Source of the DNA: Merdivivens faecigallinarum | GTDB taxonomy: Bacteria > Bacteroidota > Bacteroidia > Bacteroidales > UBA932 | Length of the DNA: 10,290 bases | Direction of reading: 5' to 3' | NCBI GenBank assembly: GCA_017695055.1 | Contig: JADILY010000168.1 | Coordinates: forward strand, 1 to 10,290 | In this document: positions 1-6,427 of the stretch, piece after piece | Layout of the letters: each line of letters begins with the position of its first letter | Position numbering within the stretch: position 1 is the stretch's first letter | Program-made: the position numbers and the translations under genes | The notes under the pieces: generated by a model | Databases searched by the model: none | Told to the model about the DNA's origin: nothing | Seen by the model: the letters and a program-made list of their open reading frames with translations, nothing else

Positions 1-246
1 CAGTACGACGGCAGAAAAGGAGAACCCGTCTCCGCCGCCGTCCCGCACGGCAAGAGTCTTGGCATCCTTGCAGGACAGTACGACAATTAGTCTTACGGCA
101 AATGCCAATAAAAACAATCCCGTCACAACCCACGCCGCAATATTGCATACCGGCATGTCCGCAGTGAGACAGAGCAGAAGCCCGTACAAAACGCCGATGG
201 AGAAAAGCCCCATGGCACGGTCGCAGAACAATTTAACGATTTTCAT
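1..246 (-). CDS. Small membrane protein, N-terminal part (paralogue of the 5570-5965 gene)
   Basis: The reading frame opens with ATG at 246 and stays open for 82 codons to the window edge, so the C-terminus is missing. The protein begins MKIVKLFCDRAMG and continues with two hydrophobic stretches (about residues 14-27 and 34-58), then a short polar stretch with several glycines. It aligns along its whole visible length with the 131-residue protein at 5570-5965, with roughly half the residues identical; shared blocks include DRAMG, FSIG, GLLLC, WVV and GLFLL. That similarity is the main reason to call it a real gene, because two related minus-strand frames would not be conserved by chance. I do not recognise the family and assign no function. 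By analogy with its paralogue it should be a four-helix inner-membrane protein. It points away from the plus-strand uptake operon. I found no convincing Bacteroidota promoter in the AT-rich DNA upstream. Confidence 0.75.
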   Translation of the reverse strand, partial: MKIVKLFCDRAMGLFSIGVLYGLLLCLTADMPVCNIAAWVVTGLFLLAFAVRLIVVLSCKDAKTLAVRDGGGDGFSFSAVVL

Positions 247-248
247 AA

Positions 249-305
249 CAATTAAGAAGCTGTTTAAATTTATTTATAATTAATTGTAAACCAGTAAATT
301 AATTG
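249..305. repeat. AT-rich upstream DNA with three TTAATTG-type motifs
   Basis: ATTAATTG occurs at 279-286 and again at 298-305, a 19-bp offset that places both on nearly the same face of the helix. An inverted partial copy, CAATTAA, lies at 249-255 just upstream of the minus-strand gene start. These could be operator half-sites, but the DNA here is very AT-rich and such words arise easily by chance. Confidence 0.25.
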
Positions 306-372
306 AGATATTTTTCATAACTTTAAGATTGTCAAGACATTAATGTTATGCACAAATGCCCAACCAACCTGA

Positions 373-516
373 CTGATAAACAGTGACAATGAAAAAAAGG
401 TTCTGGCAATGTCCTACGCGGGAATGACCATCGGACAAATCTCGAAACAGCTCTGCAAGTCCGTCGAAACCATAAAAAAATACAGACAAAGCATTTTTTT
501 AAGCCATTTTCCCTAA
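373..516 (+). pseudogene. Remnant of a LuxR/GerE-type helix-turn-helix regulator
   Basis: In the frame that includes the ATG at 409, the translation between the stop at 370-372 and the stop at 514-516 reads as a LuxR/GerE-family DNA-binding domain. It begins NEKKVLAMSYAGMTIGQISK and continues to KSVETIKKYRQSIF. The typical features are an E-K-x-V-L first helix, a glycine turn, an I-x-x-Q-I/L-x helix, and the S-V-E-T-I/V-K recognition helix. No sensor or receiver domain precedes it: the frame has a TGA at 370-372 and the DNA upstream is AT-rich and non-coding. Downstream the frame breaks at a run of seven T (494-500), where the fourth GerE helix should follow, and it ends soon after. A one- or two-base change in that run would extend the frame to a TGA at 555-557, giving a tail with faint resemblance to the expected K-L-x-V-x-N region. 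I read it as a truncated, frameshifted regulator gene. It lies directly upstream of the xus-like operon, in the same direction. Confidence 0.65.
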
Positions 517-541
517 ATCCGGCTACCGGAACGGTGGATTT

Positions 542-557
542 TCACCAAAAATGGTGA
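542..557. promoter_or_regulatory. Perfect 6-bp dyad abutting the -33 element of the uptake operon
   Basis: TCACCA (542-547) and TGGTGA (552-557) are perfect inverted copies separated by four A. An overlapping alternative dyad pairs GGTG (533-536) with CACC (543-546). The site ends one base before the TTG taken as the -33 element, which is where a repressor or activator of the operon would bind. No regulator can be named from the sequence; it does not look like a Fur box. Confidence 0.4.
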
Positions 558-588
558 TTGTACGGCAAACGGGAAGTCTGTTACTTTG
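558..588 (+). promoter_or_regulatory. Bacteroidota-type promoter of the xus-like operon
   Basis: TTG at 558-560 lies 21 bp upstream of TACTTTG at 582-588, close to the Bacteroidota -33/-7 pattern (TTG and TAnnTTTG, here one base short in the spacer). Transcription would start near 595, leaving a leader of about 18 nt before the ATG at 613. The same layout with similar spacing recurs at two other gene starts in this window, which strengthens the call. Confidence 0.5.
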
Positions 589-612
589 CGGGCAAAACGC
601 AAAAACACAGAT

Positions 613-3033
613 ATGACATTTTACGGATTACGACGACTCGCCGCAGTGTCCGTCATGATATTGACAAGCATTTTCACGGCAAAGGCGCAACCCGGCTCCA
701 TATTCGGAAAAATATCTTCCACGGAAGGCGAAATCATCGACTACGCCACGATACTGCTTAAAGGCACGGAATACAACTGTTACACCGACAGGCACGGCCA
801 TTACAGGCTTGAAGCCCCTGCCGGCGAATATACCTTGATTGTCTCCGCTCTGGGATTTGAAAAGTATGAACAGACAGTAGACATCCCGGAGGGAGAAGCA
901 TTGAAACACAATGTAAGGCTCAGACACGAAGCCACCCGCCTCGAAGCATCCGTAGTCACCGGAAATGCCATCGGAAGGGTAAAACGTTCCGCATTCAACG
1001 CCGTGGCAGTCGAGACCAAAGGCCTCAGGAATTCCGCGAAAAACCTCGGGGACGCCCTCACAAGGCTGCCGGGCATGAAGCTGCGCGAATCAGGGGGAGT
1101 AGGCTCGGACATGCAGCTGATGCTGGACGGATTCAGCGGGAAACACGTAAAAGTCTTCATCGACGGAGTGCCTCAGGAAGGAGCCGGAACCGCATTCGAC
1201 ATCAACAACATACCGGTAAATTTTGCTGAACGCATAGAGGTCTACAAAGGAGTGGTTCCGGTATCCTTCGGAACGGATGCAATCGGAGGAGTAATCAACA
1301 TCGTAACCGACAAGGCCAGGCCGAAATGGCATGTGGACGCCTCGTATTCCTACGGGTCGTTCAACACGCACAAGTCATACGTGAATTTCGGCCAGACTCT
1401 CGAAAACGGTTTTACATACGAAGTCAACGCCTTCCAGAATTATTCCGACAACAGCTACTATATCGACAACTGGGTAAGGGAATTCGAAACGGACGAAAAC
1501 GGGAACGTACATAAGCTCCCCGTGGACAAAAACGACATAAAACATGTGCGGCGTTTCCATGACACCTTCCACAACGAAGTCGTAATGGCAAAACTCGGAG
1601 TGGCCGGGAAAGACTGGGCCGACAGGCTCATCTTCGGGGTTTCGTATTCCAATTTTTACAAAGACATACAGACCGGAGTATATCAAGAGATTGTTTTCGG
1701 ACAGAAACACCGTAAAGGCTGGTCGGCCTCACCGTCGCTCGAATACGTCAAACGCAACCTTTTCGTCAAAGGACTCGACGTCACCGTTGCGGCCAATTTT
1801 AATTATAACATTACAAGGAACATCGATACTTCCGCAAGATACTACAACTGGTACGGTGAATATTATATCAAGGACACGAAAGGGGAACAGTCTTACCAGA
1901 ACAGCGAATCGAAAAACACCAATATCAACGCTTCGGTAAACATCAATTACCGTCTCGGCAAGGCCCACACCTTCACCTTCAACCATATAACCAGCGACTT
2001 CCGGCGCAAAAGTCGCTCATACATAGGCACTTCATCGGTCCTTACGGCCTTCGACATCCCGAAAGTGACCCGGAAAAACATCACTGGGCTCTCCTACCGC
2101 CTTGCACTCTCGCGGAAATGGAACGTGTCTGTTTTCGGAAAATACTACAACCAATACAACCAGGGGCCGGTGTCCCAAAGTTCCGACGGGGTTGGAGACT
2201 ACATAAGCATGGAGCGGACTACCGATTCGTTCGGATACGGCATCGCCGGTACGTACATCCCGCTGAGGGGGTTCCAGATAAAACTTTCATACGAAAAGGC
2301 CTACAGGCTGCCTACGACGGATGAACTCTTCGGAGACGAAGACCTCGAAGCCGGGAAAACGGACTTGAGACCCGAAAAAAGCGACAACGTGAACATCAAC
2401 CTTAGTTACGGGCACGATTTCGAAGGAGGGCACCGCATATATGCCGAAGGAAGTTTCATATTCCGCAATACCAAGGACTACATAAAACGCGGCCTCGGCA
2501 AGCACGGGAGCACCCAGTTCGGCATCTACGAGAACCACGGACATGTACGCACCATGGGCTACAACATCTCCCTGAGATATTCTTATTCCGAATGGTTCGA
2601 TGCCGGGGTCACGTACAACGACATCGACACGAGGGATTTCGAAAAGACATGGACCGGCGGTTCGCTTCAGGAAAGCATGCACTACAAGGTCCGGCTGCCG
2701 AATATCCCTTACAGATACGCCGGCTTCGATGCCAATTTCTATTGGAACGACCTCTTCGCGAAAGGAAATACGCTGACGGTAAGTTACGACAATTTCTGGC
2801 AGCACGAGTTCCCGCTTTATTGGGAAAACATCGGGCACAAGGACTCCAAAAACTACGTCCCTACCCAGTTTTCGCACAATATTTCCCTGACTTACAGCAT
2901 CAGCGACGGACGTTACAACATTTCTTTCGAATGCAGGAACTTCACCGACGAAAAACTTTACGACAATTTCAGCCTCCAGAAGGCCGGAAGAGCGTTTTAT
3001 CTGAAAATCAGGGTCCATTTCGGAAGCAATTGA
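613..3033 (+). CDS. xusA: TonB-dependent outer-membrane receptor, XusA-like (ferric siderophore)
   Basis: This 806-residue protein should form the outer-membrane gate that imports a ferric siderophore using TonB energy. Residues 1-25 are a signal peptide ending AKA before Q26. A carboxypeptidase-regulatory-like domain follows (about 27-105), which is typical of Bacteroidota receptors. A TonB-box-like stretch with EASVVTG lies at 111-117. The plug runs from about 118 to 233 and carries VFIDGVPQ and the classic end motif ERIEVYKG...GTDAIGGVINIVT. The remainder is a beta-barrel rich in alternating aromatic residues, ending in FYLKIRVHF. At about 800 residues it is shorter than SusC-type glycan receptors and matches siderophore receptors. 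I chose ATG 613 over the in-frame TTG 586 because the signal peptide fits and the TTG overlaps the -7 box. It is the first gene of a three-gene operon whose order matches xusABC of B. thetaiotaomicron. The substrate is inferred from that context; haem or another siderophore remains possible. Confidence 0.85.
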   Translation: MTFYGLRRLAAVSVMILTSIFTAKAQPGSIFGKISSTEGEIIDYATILLKGTEYNCYTDRHGHYRLEAPAGEYTLIVSALGFEKYEQTVDIPEGEALKHNVRLRHEATRLEASVVTGNAIGRVKRSAFNAVAVETKGLRNSAKNLGDALTRLPGMKLRESGGVGSDMQLMLDGFSGKHVKVFIDGVPQEGAGTAFDINNIPVNFAERIEVYKGVVPVSFGTDAIGGVINIVTDKARPKWHVDASYSYGSFNTHKSYVNFGQTLENGFTYEVNAFQNYSDNSYYIDNWVREFETDENGNVHKLPVDKNDIKHVRRFHDTFHNEVVMAKLGVAGKDWADRLIFGVSYSNFYKDIQTGVYQEIVFGQKHRKGWSASPSLEYVKRNLFVKGLDVTVAANFNYNITRNIDTSARYYNWYGEYYIKDTKGEQSYQNSESKNTNINASVNINYRLGKAHTFTFNHITSDFRRKSRSYIGTSSVLTAFDIPKVTRKNITGLSYRLALSRKWNVSVFGKYYNQYNQGPVSQSSDGVGDYISMERTTDSFGYGIAGTYIPLRGFQIKLSYEKAYRLPTTDELFGDEDLEAGKTDLRPEKSDNVNINLSYGHDFEGGHRIYAEGSFIFRNTKDYIKRGLGKHGSTQFGIYENHGHVRTMGYNISLRYSYSEWFDAGVTYNDIDTRDFEKTWTGGSLQESMHYKVRLPNIPYRYAGFDANFYWNDLFAKGNTLTVSYDNFWQHEFPLYWENIGHKDSKNYVPTQFSHNISLTYSISDGRYNISFECRNFTDEKLYDNFSLQKAGRAFYLKIRVHFGSN

Positions 3034-3091
3034 TTATCATAAAGACAAATAAAAATTTTTCAGAAAAACAATAATTAAAAACATAAGGAAA

Positions 3092-4483
3092 ATGAAGAAA
3101 ATTATTTTTAAAGGGATTTCAGCGTCCCTCGTCCTGACAGCGGCGCTTGCGGCAAGTTCCTGCGAAAAAGGGAACATCAATGAAGGGCCGGAAAACCCGA
3201 CCGATGCCGAAGAACTGTATGTCATTGCGGCTCAGGTAGACGGCGTGAGCTATCTCATAACATCGGAAACTTTGGATTCGGGCGAAGTGACCACCCGCAA
3301 TTCAGGTACCGAAGTAATCGGGGGCACATACTGGATTTACAAAGACATGAACTATGTATTTTCCCTCGCCTACAATGACGGAGGAAGCGGCACGGGCGCA
3401 TCATATTATCTGAACGCGAGCGGACTTCCTGAAGAAAAATACATCTACGAATTCAACAGGATTACCACATACGGGCTTTGGGGTGAAAACGTAATCACCG
3501 CATCCACCGGGGATTCCAACACCACCGACGAAGAAGGCAACATAGCACAGGCCCTGCTGTTCAACTACCTGAACGCCAACGACGGCTCACAGTACGAAAG
3601 CTCGACAAATGCCGAGAATTACCTCGGCAACGGGGAGAAAGTGACCTTTGCCGGCTTCGTGGAGGCTAACGGAAAACTTTACACCTCCGTAGTCCCTATG
3701 GGAATGAGCAAGTACGGCATCGGACAATGGCCCGACAAAGTGACCGACCCCGAACTCGTAACCACGCAAGACGGCGGGCAGGGAAGCGGGAGCTACACGG
3801 CCGGAGTAATACCGTCCACCCAGTTCCCTGATTCGGCCTTCGTGGCAATCTACAGCGGGGACAGTTTCGACGAAACTCCAGTAATAGCGAGAACCGGAAA
3901 AATCGGTTTTGCAAGCGGGCGTATGAGGAGCCAGTACTATCAGACCATCTGGGCAGCCGGCAACGGAGACCTTTATGTATTTTCACCAGGTTACGGGCGC
4001 ACGGCCGTCTCCACTTCCGACTTGAAGAAAGTCACCGGCACGCTTCCTTCGGGAGTAGTCCGCATCAAGGCCGGGGAAACGGAATTCGACCCTTCATATT
4101 ACGTAAATATTGAAGAACTCGGGACGGGACATCCTATCTTCAGATGCTGGCACATTACCGAAGATTATTTCCTTCTTCAGCTTTACAAGGACGGGGTGGA
4201 GAGCATGATAAACGACGGCCGCAACGCCAACACGAACGAGCTTGCCATATTCAAGGGTGAAGACAGGAGCATCACCCCTGTAACCGGCCTGCCGGACGAC
4301 CTTGCTGGTTTCGGAGGCGAGCCTTACAGCGAGGGCGGCAACATCTATATCGCGGTGACCGTAACCGGCGGAGAACGTCCGGCATTCTATAAAATCGATG
4401 CAAGGACAGGACAGGCAAGCAAGGGACTGTCGGTAGAAGCCGATGCGATAAGCCGCGCAGGAAAACTCAAAGTACAGAAATGA
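3092..4483 (+). CDS. xusB: DUF4374 surface lipoprotein, XusB-like siderophore-binding protein
   Basis: This 463-residue protein starts with a lipoprotein signal: a basic N-terminus, a hydrophobic core and a lipobox ASSC, giving lipidation at Cys24. The acidic residue right after the cysteine (CEKG) is compatible with export to the cell surface in Bacteroidota, but this is weak evidence. The body has the look of DUF4374: repeated short strands with GGTYWIYKD, GASYYLN, a GRMRSQYYQTIWA segment followed by GDLYVFSPGY, and a C-terminal FYKIDARTG unit. In B. thetaiotaomicron the DUF4374 protein XusB is a surface lipoprotein that binds enterobactin and works with the receptor XusA; here it also follows a receptor of that kind. 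The gap to xusA is 58 nt, and AAGGAAA touches the start codon, too close for a canonical Shine-Dalgarno. The final TGA overlaps the next start by 4 nt, so the two are probably translationally coupled. The family call is strong; the ligand is inferred. Confidence 0.85.
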   Translation: MKKIIFKGISASLVLTAALAASSCEKGNINEGPENPTDAEELYVIAAQVDGVSYLITSETLDSGEVTTRNSGTEVIGGTYWIYKDMNYVFSLAYNDGGSGTGASYYLNASGLPEEKYIYEFNRITTYGLWGENVITASTGDSNTTDEEGNIAQALLFNYLNANDGSQYESSTNAENYLGNGEKVTFAGFVEANGKLYTSVVPMGMSKYGIGQWPDKVTDPELVTTQDGGQGSGSYTAGVIPSTQFPDSAFVAIYSGDSFDETPVIARTGKIGFASGRMRSQYYQTIWAAGNGDLYVFSPGYGRTAVSTSDLKKVTGTLPSGVVRIKAGETEFDPSYYVNIEELGTGHPIFRCWHITEDYFLLQLYKDGVESMINDGRNANTNELAIFKGEDRSITPVTGLPDDLAGFGGEPYSEGGNIYIAVTVTGGERPAFYKIDARTGQASKGLSVEADAISRAGKLKVQK

Positions 4484-5355
4484 GACGTTTTTTCAGGAAA
4501 ATACACCTGTGGATTTCCGTCCCGGTAGGGCTGATTATCAGCATAACCTGCCTTACCGGGGCAATCCTCGTTTTCGAAAAGGAGATTCTCGCCCTTGCGC
4601 ATCCGCACCTATACAGATGTGAAGTTCCCGAGGGCCAGACAATGATGACCGGCGAAGAAATAGCGAAGACCCTCAATGCCCTGGGCACCGATATTTCCGT
4701 AGCCCATGGCAAACAGGCAGAAGCGGCAGGGCCGGCGGAAGTGGCGAAAGTAAGGCTTCCCGACAGGAAAAACGGCTGCGCAATGGTTACATTCAAGGGC
4801 GGCGGGAAAAATACTCTGAGCGTAAATCCCTATACGGGCGAAATCAACGGCTGGGTGGAAAGAAGCGGATTTTTCACCGCAGTGCGTCAATTGCACCGAT
4901 GGCTGATGGACATACCGGCAGCCAAGGGCGAAAAGACTGTCGGGAAAACCATTGTCGGCATAAGTACATTGCTGATGGTCGTAATCCTGATCAGCGGTCT
5001 TGCGATTTGGCTGCCCAAAGGTTCCCGGATGCTCCGCGCAAGGCTCGGCCTTTCATGTACCAAGGGCTGGAAACGTTTTCTTTACGACAGCCATGTTTCA
5101 TTGGGATTCTACAGCCTGATTTTGCTCCTTGTCATGGCCCTCACCGGCCTTACATGGTCCTTCGGCTGGTACCGCGAGGCGTTCTATGCAGTCGCAGGGG
5201 CGGAACCGGGCCAACTGAAAGACCTGATATTCTCACTGCACACCGGCACATGGGGTGGAATCTGGAGCAAGATACTTTATTTCATAGCCGCCCTCATCGG
5301 AGGCACACTTCCCCTGACAGGCTATTGGCTGTGGCTTAGAAGATTGAAAAAATGA
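4480..5355 (+). CDS. xusC: PepSY/TM inner-membrane protein, XusC-like, possible ferric-siderophore reductase
   Basis: The 291-residue protein has four membrane helices: TM1 about 11-33, then a periplasmic PepSY-like region (about 40-135) containing SVNPYTGEINGW, then TM2 about 157-178, TM3 about 208-229 and TM4 about 264-286. Conserved-looking histidines sit at the membrane edges in the pattern of PepSY-TM proteins: H9 (KIHLW), H139 (LHRWLMD), H205 (DSHVSLGFYS) and H254 (LHTGTWGG). The ending TGYWLWLRR is typical of the family. Such proteins are thought to reduce or release iron from siderophores at the inner membrane, with the histidines as candidate haem or metal ligands; that role is inference here. 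It looks compact compared with many family members. The start overlaps the xusB stop (ATGA at 4480-4483), which makes this the last gene of the operon. A different substrate such as haem cannot be excluded. Confidence 0.8.
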   Translation: MRRFFRKIHLWISVPVGLIISITCLTGAILVFEKEILALAHPHLYRCEVPEGQTMMTGEEIAKTLNALGTDISVAHGKQAEAAGPAEVAKVRLPDRKNGCAMVTFKGGGKNTLSVNPYTGEINGWVERSGFFTAVRQLHRWLMDIPAAKGEKTVGKTIVGISTLLMVVILISGLAIWLPKGSRMLRARLGLSCTKGWKRFLYDSHVSLGFYSLILLLVMALTGLTWSFGWYREAFYAVAGAEPGQLKDLIFSLHTGTWGGIWSKILYFIAALIGGTLPLTGYWLWLRRLKK

Positions 5356-5433
5356 CGGGCACACCCCGATTTAATTTTTCCAATTGTAAGATATTATGAA
5401 TCAATAACTTATAAAGAGAACACCGAAAATTAC

Positions 5434-5472
5434 TGTGGATTTCAAGGGGTTCGGAACCCTTTGAAATCCACA
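5434..5472. terminator. 39-nt near-perfect palindrome between convergent genes, probable bidirectional terminator
   Basis: A left arm (5434-5452) and right arm (5454-5472) of 19 nt pair completely except for one position that forms a G-U wobble in RNA, leaving a tiny loop in GGTTCGGAACC. It lies 79 nt after the xusC stop and 98 nt after the stop of the opposing gene at 5570, where a shared terminator would be expected. Neither side has a strong T run; the minus-strand side is followed by GTAATTTTC. The rest of 5356-5569 holds no gene that I can see. Confidence 0.6.
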
Positions 5473-5569
5473 TTCATAAAATATTATTACAACGATAAAA
5501 CACTGTACATCAGCACAAAACAGCACACTCAGATTAAGTCGGGGCGTGCTTCAAAGAAGGTGGGCATGG

Positions 5570-5965
5570 TTATTTTTCAGGCTGATTCCGCGACTCCGAA
5601 GAATCCTTGATTGCCAGCAATATAGTCCCGAGCAAAGACAGGACGAAAAGGATGAGCGCCACTACGGCCGCCGTCATATTTTCCCTGCAATAAAACTCGA
5701 CAGTGAAAAGCAGCAGTATGGCAGGAAAGGCGAATCTTTCCAGTCCCGTTCCACTGTCTTTCATTGCCAGGAATCTTGCTTCCTTGCCAAACAACAGGAC
5801 AAACATCCTTACAAGGAACAGCAGCAGGAACAATCCGGCCACGACCCACATGACGATATTTAAAACATGCAGGCCTTCACTCCTCATGCAAAGCAAAAGT
5901 CCGAATAAAGCACCTATTGAGAAAAACCCCATTGCCCGGTCATTGAACAATTTCATGATTTTCAT
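5570..5965 (-). CDS. Small four-helix membrane protein, unknown function
   Basis: The 131-residue protein begins MKIMKLFNDRAMGFFSIG and has four hydrophobic segments, at about residues 14-27, 35-59, 78-93 and 97-119. Positively charged residues follow TM1 and TM2, and the C-terminal tail is polar (DSSESRNQPEK). No catalytic motif or known domain is visible and I do not recognise the family. It is homologous to the partial protein at 1-246, with about half the residues identical over the shared 80 positions. Both start with the same MKI-x-KLF-x-DRAMG block and both lie on the minus strand, so they flank the uptake operon as a split tandem pair. Start choice: ATG 5965 matches the paralogue's start and is preceded by a good promoter with a leader of about 20 nt. 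It converges on the xus-like operon with a shared palindromic terminator in between. Confidence 0.75.
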   Translation of the reverse strand: MKIMKLFNDRAMGFFSIGALFGLLLCMRSEGLHVLNIVMWVVAGLFLLLFLVRMFVLLFGKEARFLAMKDSGTGLERFAFPAILLLFTVEFYCRENMTAAVVALILFVLSLLGTILLAIKDSSESRNQPEK

Positions 5966-5992
5966 AACTCCAATTGATTAAAAACGATTGTT

Positions 5993-6023
5993 GCAAAATA
6001 CAAAAAAATATGACATTTTGCAA
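5993..6023 (-). promoter_or_regulatory. Bacteroidota-type promoter of the small membrane protein gene
   Basis: On the minus strand TTG (6021-6023) is followed after 20 bp by TATTTTGC (5993-6000). Transcription would start near 5986, about 20 nt before the ATG at 5965. The -7 word is almost the same as that of the xusA-like gene (TACTTTGC). Confidence 0.55.
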
Positions 6024-6187
6024 TTTTTTGCTTTCCTAACCTTTCAACACACACATGTTTTTGGCGGGACAGGCAAACCTTTTTCAGGACGGGACACTTT
6101 TTCCGGGAGGCCTGGGAACCTGTATTTCCGCGCCAGAAAATGCCGGCATATTTTCCAACCTCACAGCCAGTCATCATTCTCACAACG

Positions 6188-6202
6188 TATTGATATTCAA
6201 TA
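6188..6202. repeat. Short perfect palindrome, possible operator
   Basis: TATTGA and TCAATA are perfect inverted copies around a 3-bp centre. The site lies about 160 bp upstream of the promoter of the GNAT/Mom-like gene. The size and symmetry fit an operator, but AT-rich words of this length also arise by chance. Confidence 0.3.
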
Positions 6203-6225
6203 TTTTACCAAAATCACTCCTGCGC

Positions 6226-6249
6226 TTGGGTACCTCAGAAAGTACCCAA
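6226..6249. repeat. 8-bp stem hairpin, TTGGGTAC...GTACCCAA
   Basis: Two perfect 8-nt inverted arms (6226-6233 and 6242-6249) enclose an 8-nt loop. A T run appears only about a dozen bases further on (6262-6266), so a terminator role is doubtful. No gene on the plus strand ends here. It could be a structured RNA leader piece or a binding site. Confidence 0.4.
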
Positions 6250-6299
6250 AGACAGCCCGTATTTTTATAACATACTGATTGTCAATAATTTCAAAAACT

Positions 6300-6317
6300 A
6301 CCCCATGGATATGGGGT
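6300..6317. repeat. 7-bp stem inverted repeat upstream of the GNAT/Mom-like gene
   Basis: ACCCCAT (6300-6306) and ATGGGGT (6311-6317) are perfect inverted copies with a GGAT centre. The site is about 50 bp upstream of the -33 element at 6365, a plausible place for an activator. It is GC-rich compared with its surroundings, which makes chance less likely. Confidence 0.4.
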
Positions 6318-6364
6318 GAAAAATTCCAGTGCGAAACAAGCAGGCAAAATCCGCCGCCAGTTTT

Positions 6365-6394
6365 TTGACATTTACATTTTATTTTCTAAATTGC
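6365..6394 (+). promoter_or_regulatory. Bacteroidota-type promoter of the GNAT/Mom-like gene
   Basis: TTG at 6365-6367 (within a T run) is followed after 19 bp by TAAATTGC at 6387-6394. Transcription would begin near 6401, so the ATG at 6428 and not the upstream GTG at 6329 would be the start. A GGAG Shine-Dalgarno at 6414-6417, 10 nt before the ATG, supports the same choice and is uncommon for this phylum. Confidence 0.45.
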
Positions 6395-6427
6395 GCGGCA
6401 TTAAAACCATTCTGGAGAAGAAAGACA

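Larger units (their letters stand above)
6024..6364. other. Intergenic stretch without a recognisable gene, carrying three dyads
   Basis: This gap of about 340 bp lies between divergent genes. Short frames exist on both strands but none has a recognisable protein, a good start context or hydrophobic pattern, so I do not call a gene. What stands out is a series of short inverted repeats in its right half, listed separately. Positions 6060-6130 are somewhat richer in G and C than the flanks and have no visible structure that I can name. Confidence 0.5.

Noticed and set aside
586..612. In-frame TTG start nine codons upstream of the chosen receptor start
   Set aside because: The TTG overlaps the predicted -7 promoter box, and the extra residues are polar and basic and spoil the signal peptide, which reads well from ATG 613.
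2287..3018. Minus-strand frame of 243 codons opposite the receptor gene
   Set aside because: It lies wholly within the receptor barrel coding region, and its translation has no recognisable domain or membrane pattern.
3030..3050. GATTATCAT resembling half of a Fur box
   Set aside because: It lies between the first and second operon genes and not upstream of a promoter, and the other half-site does not match.
5988..6278. Small plus-strand frames in the intergenic stretch
   Set aside because: They cross a promoter for the opposite strand, have no known domain or plausible start context, and their translations look like random sequence.
6329..6427. In-frame GTG start 33 codons upstream of the GNAT/Mom-like protein start
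   Set aside because: The extension overlaps a plausible promoter (6365-6394), and ATG 6428 has a GGAG sequence at the right distance. The hydrophobic run in the extension looks like translated T-rich promoter DNA.
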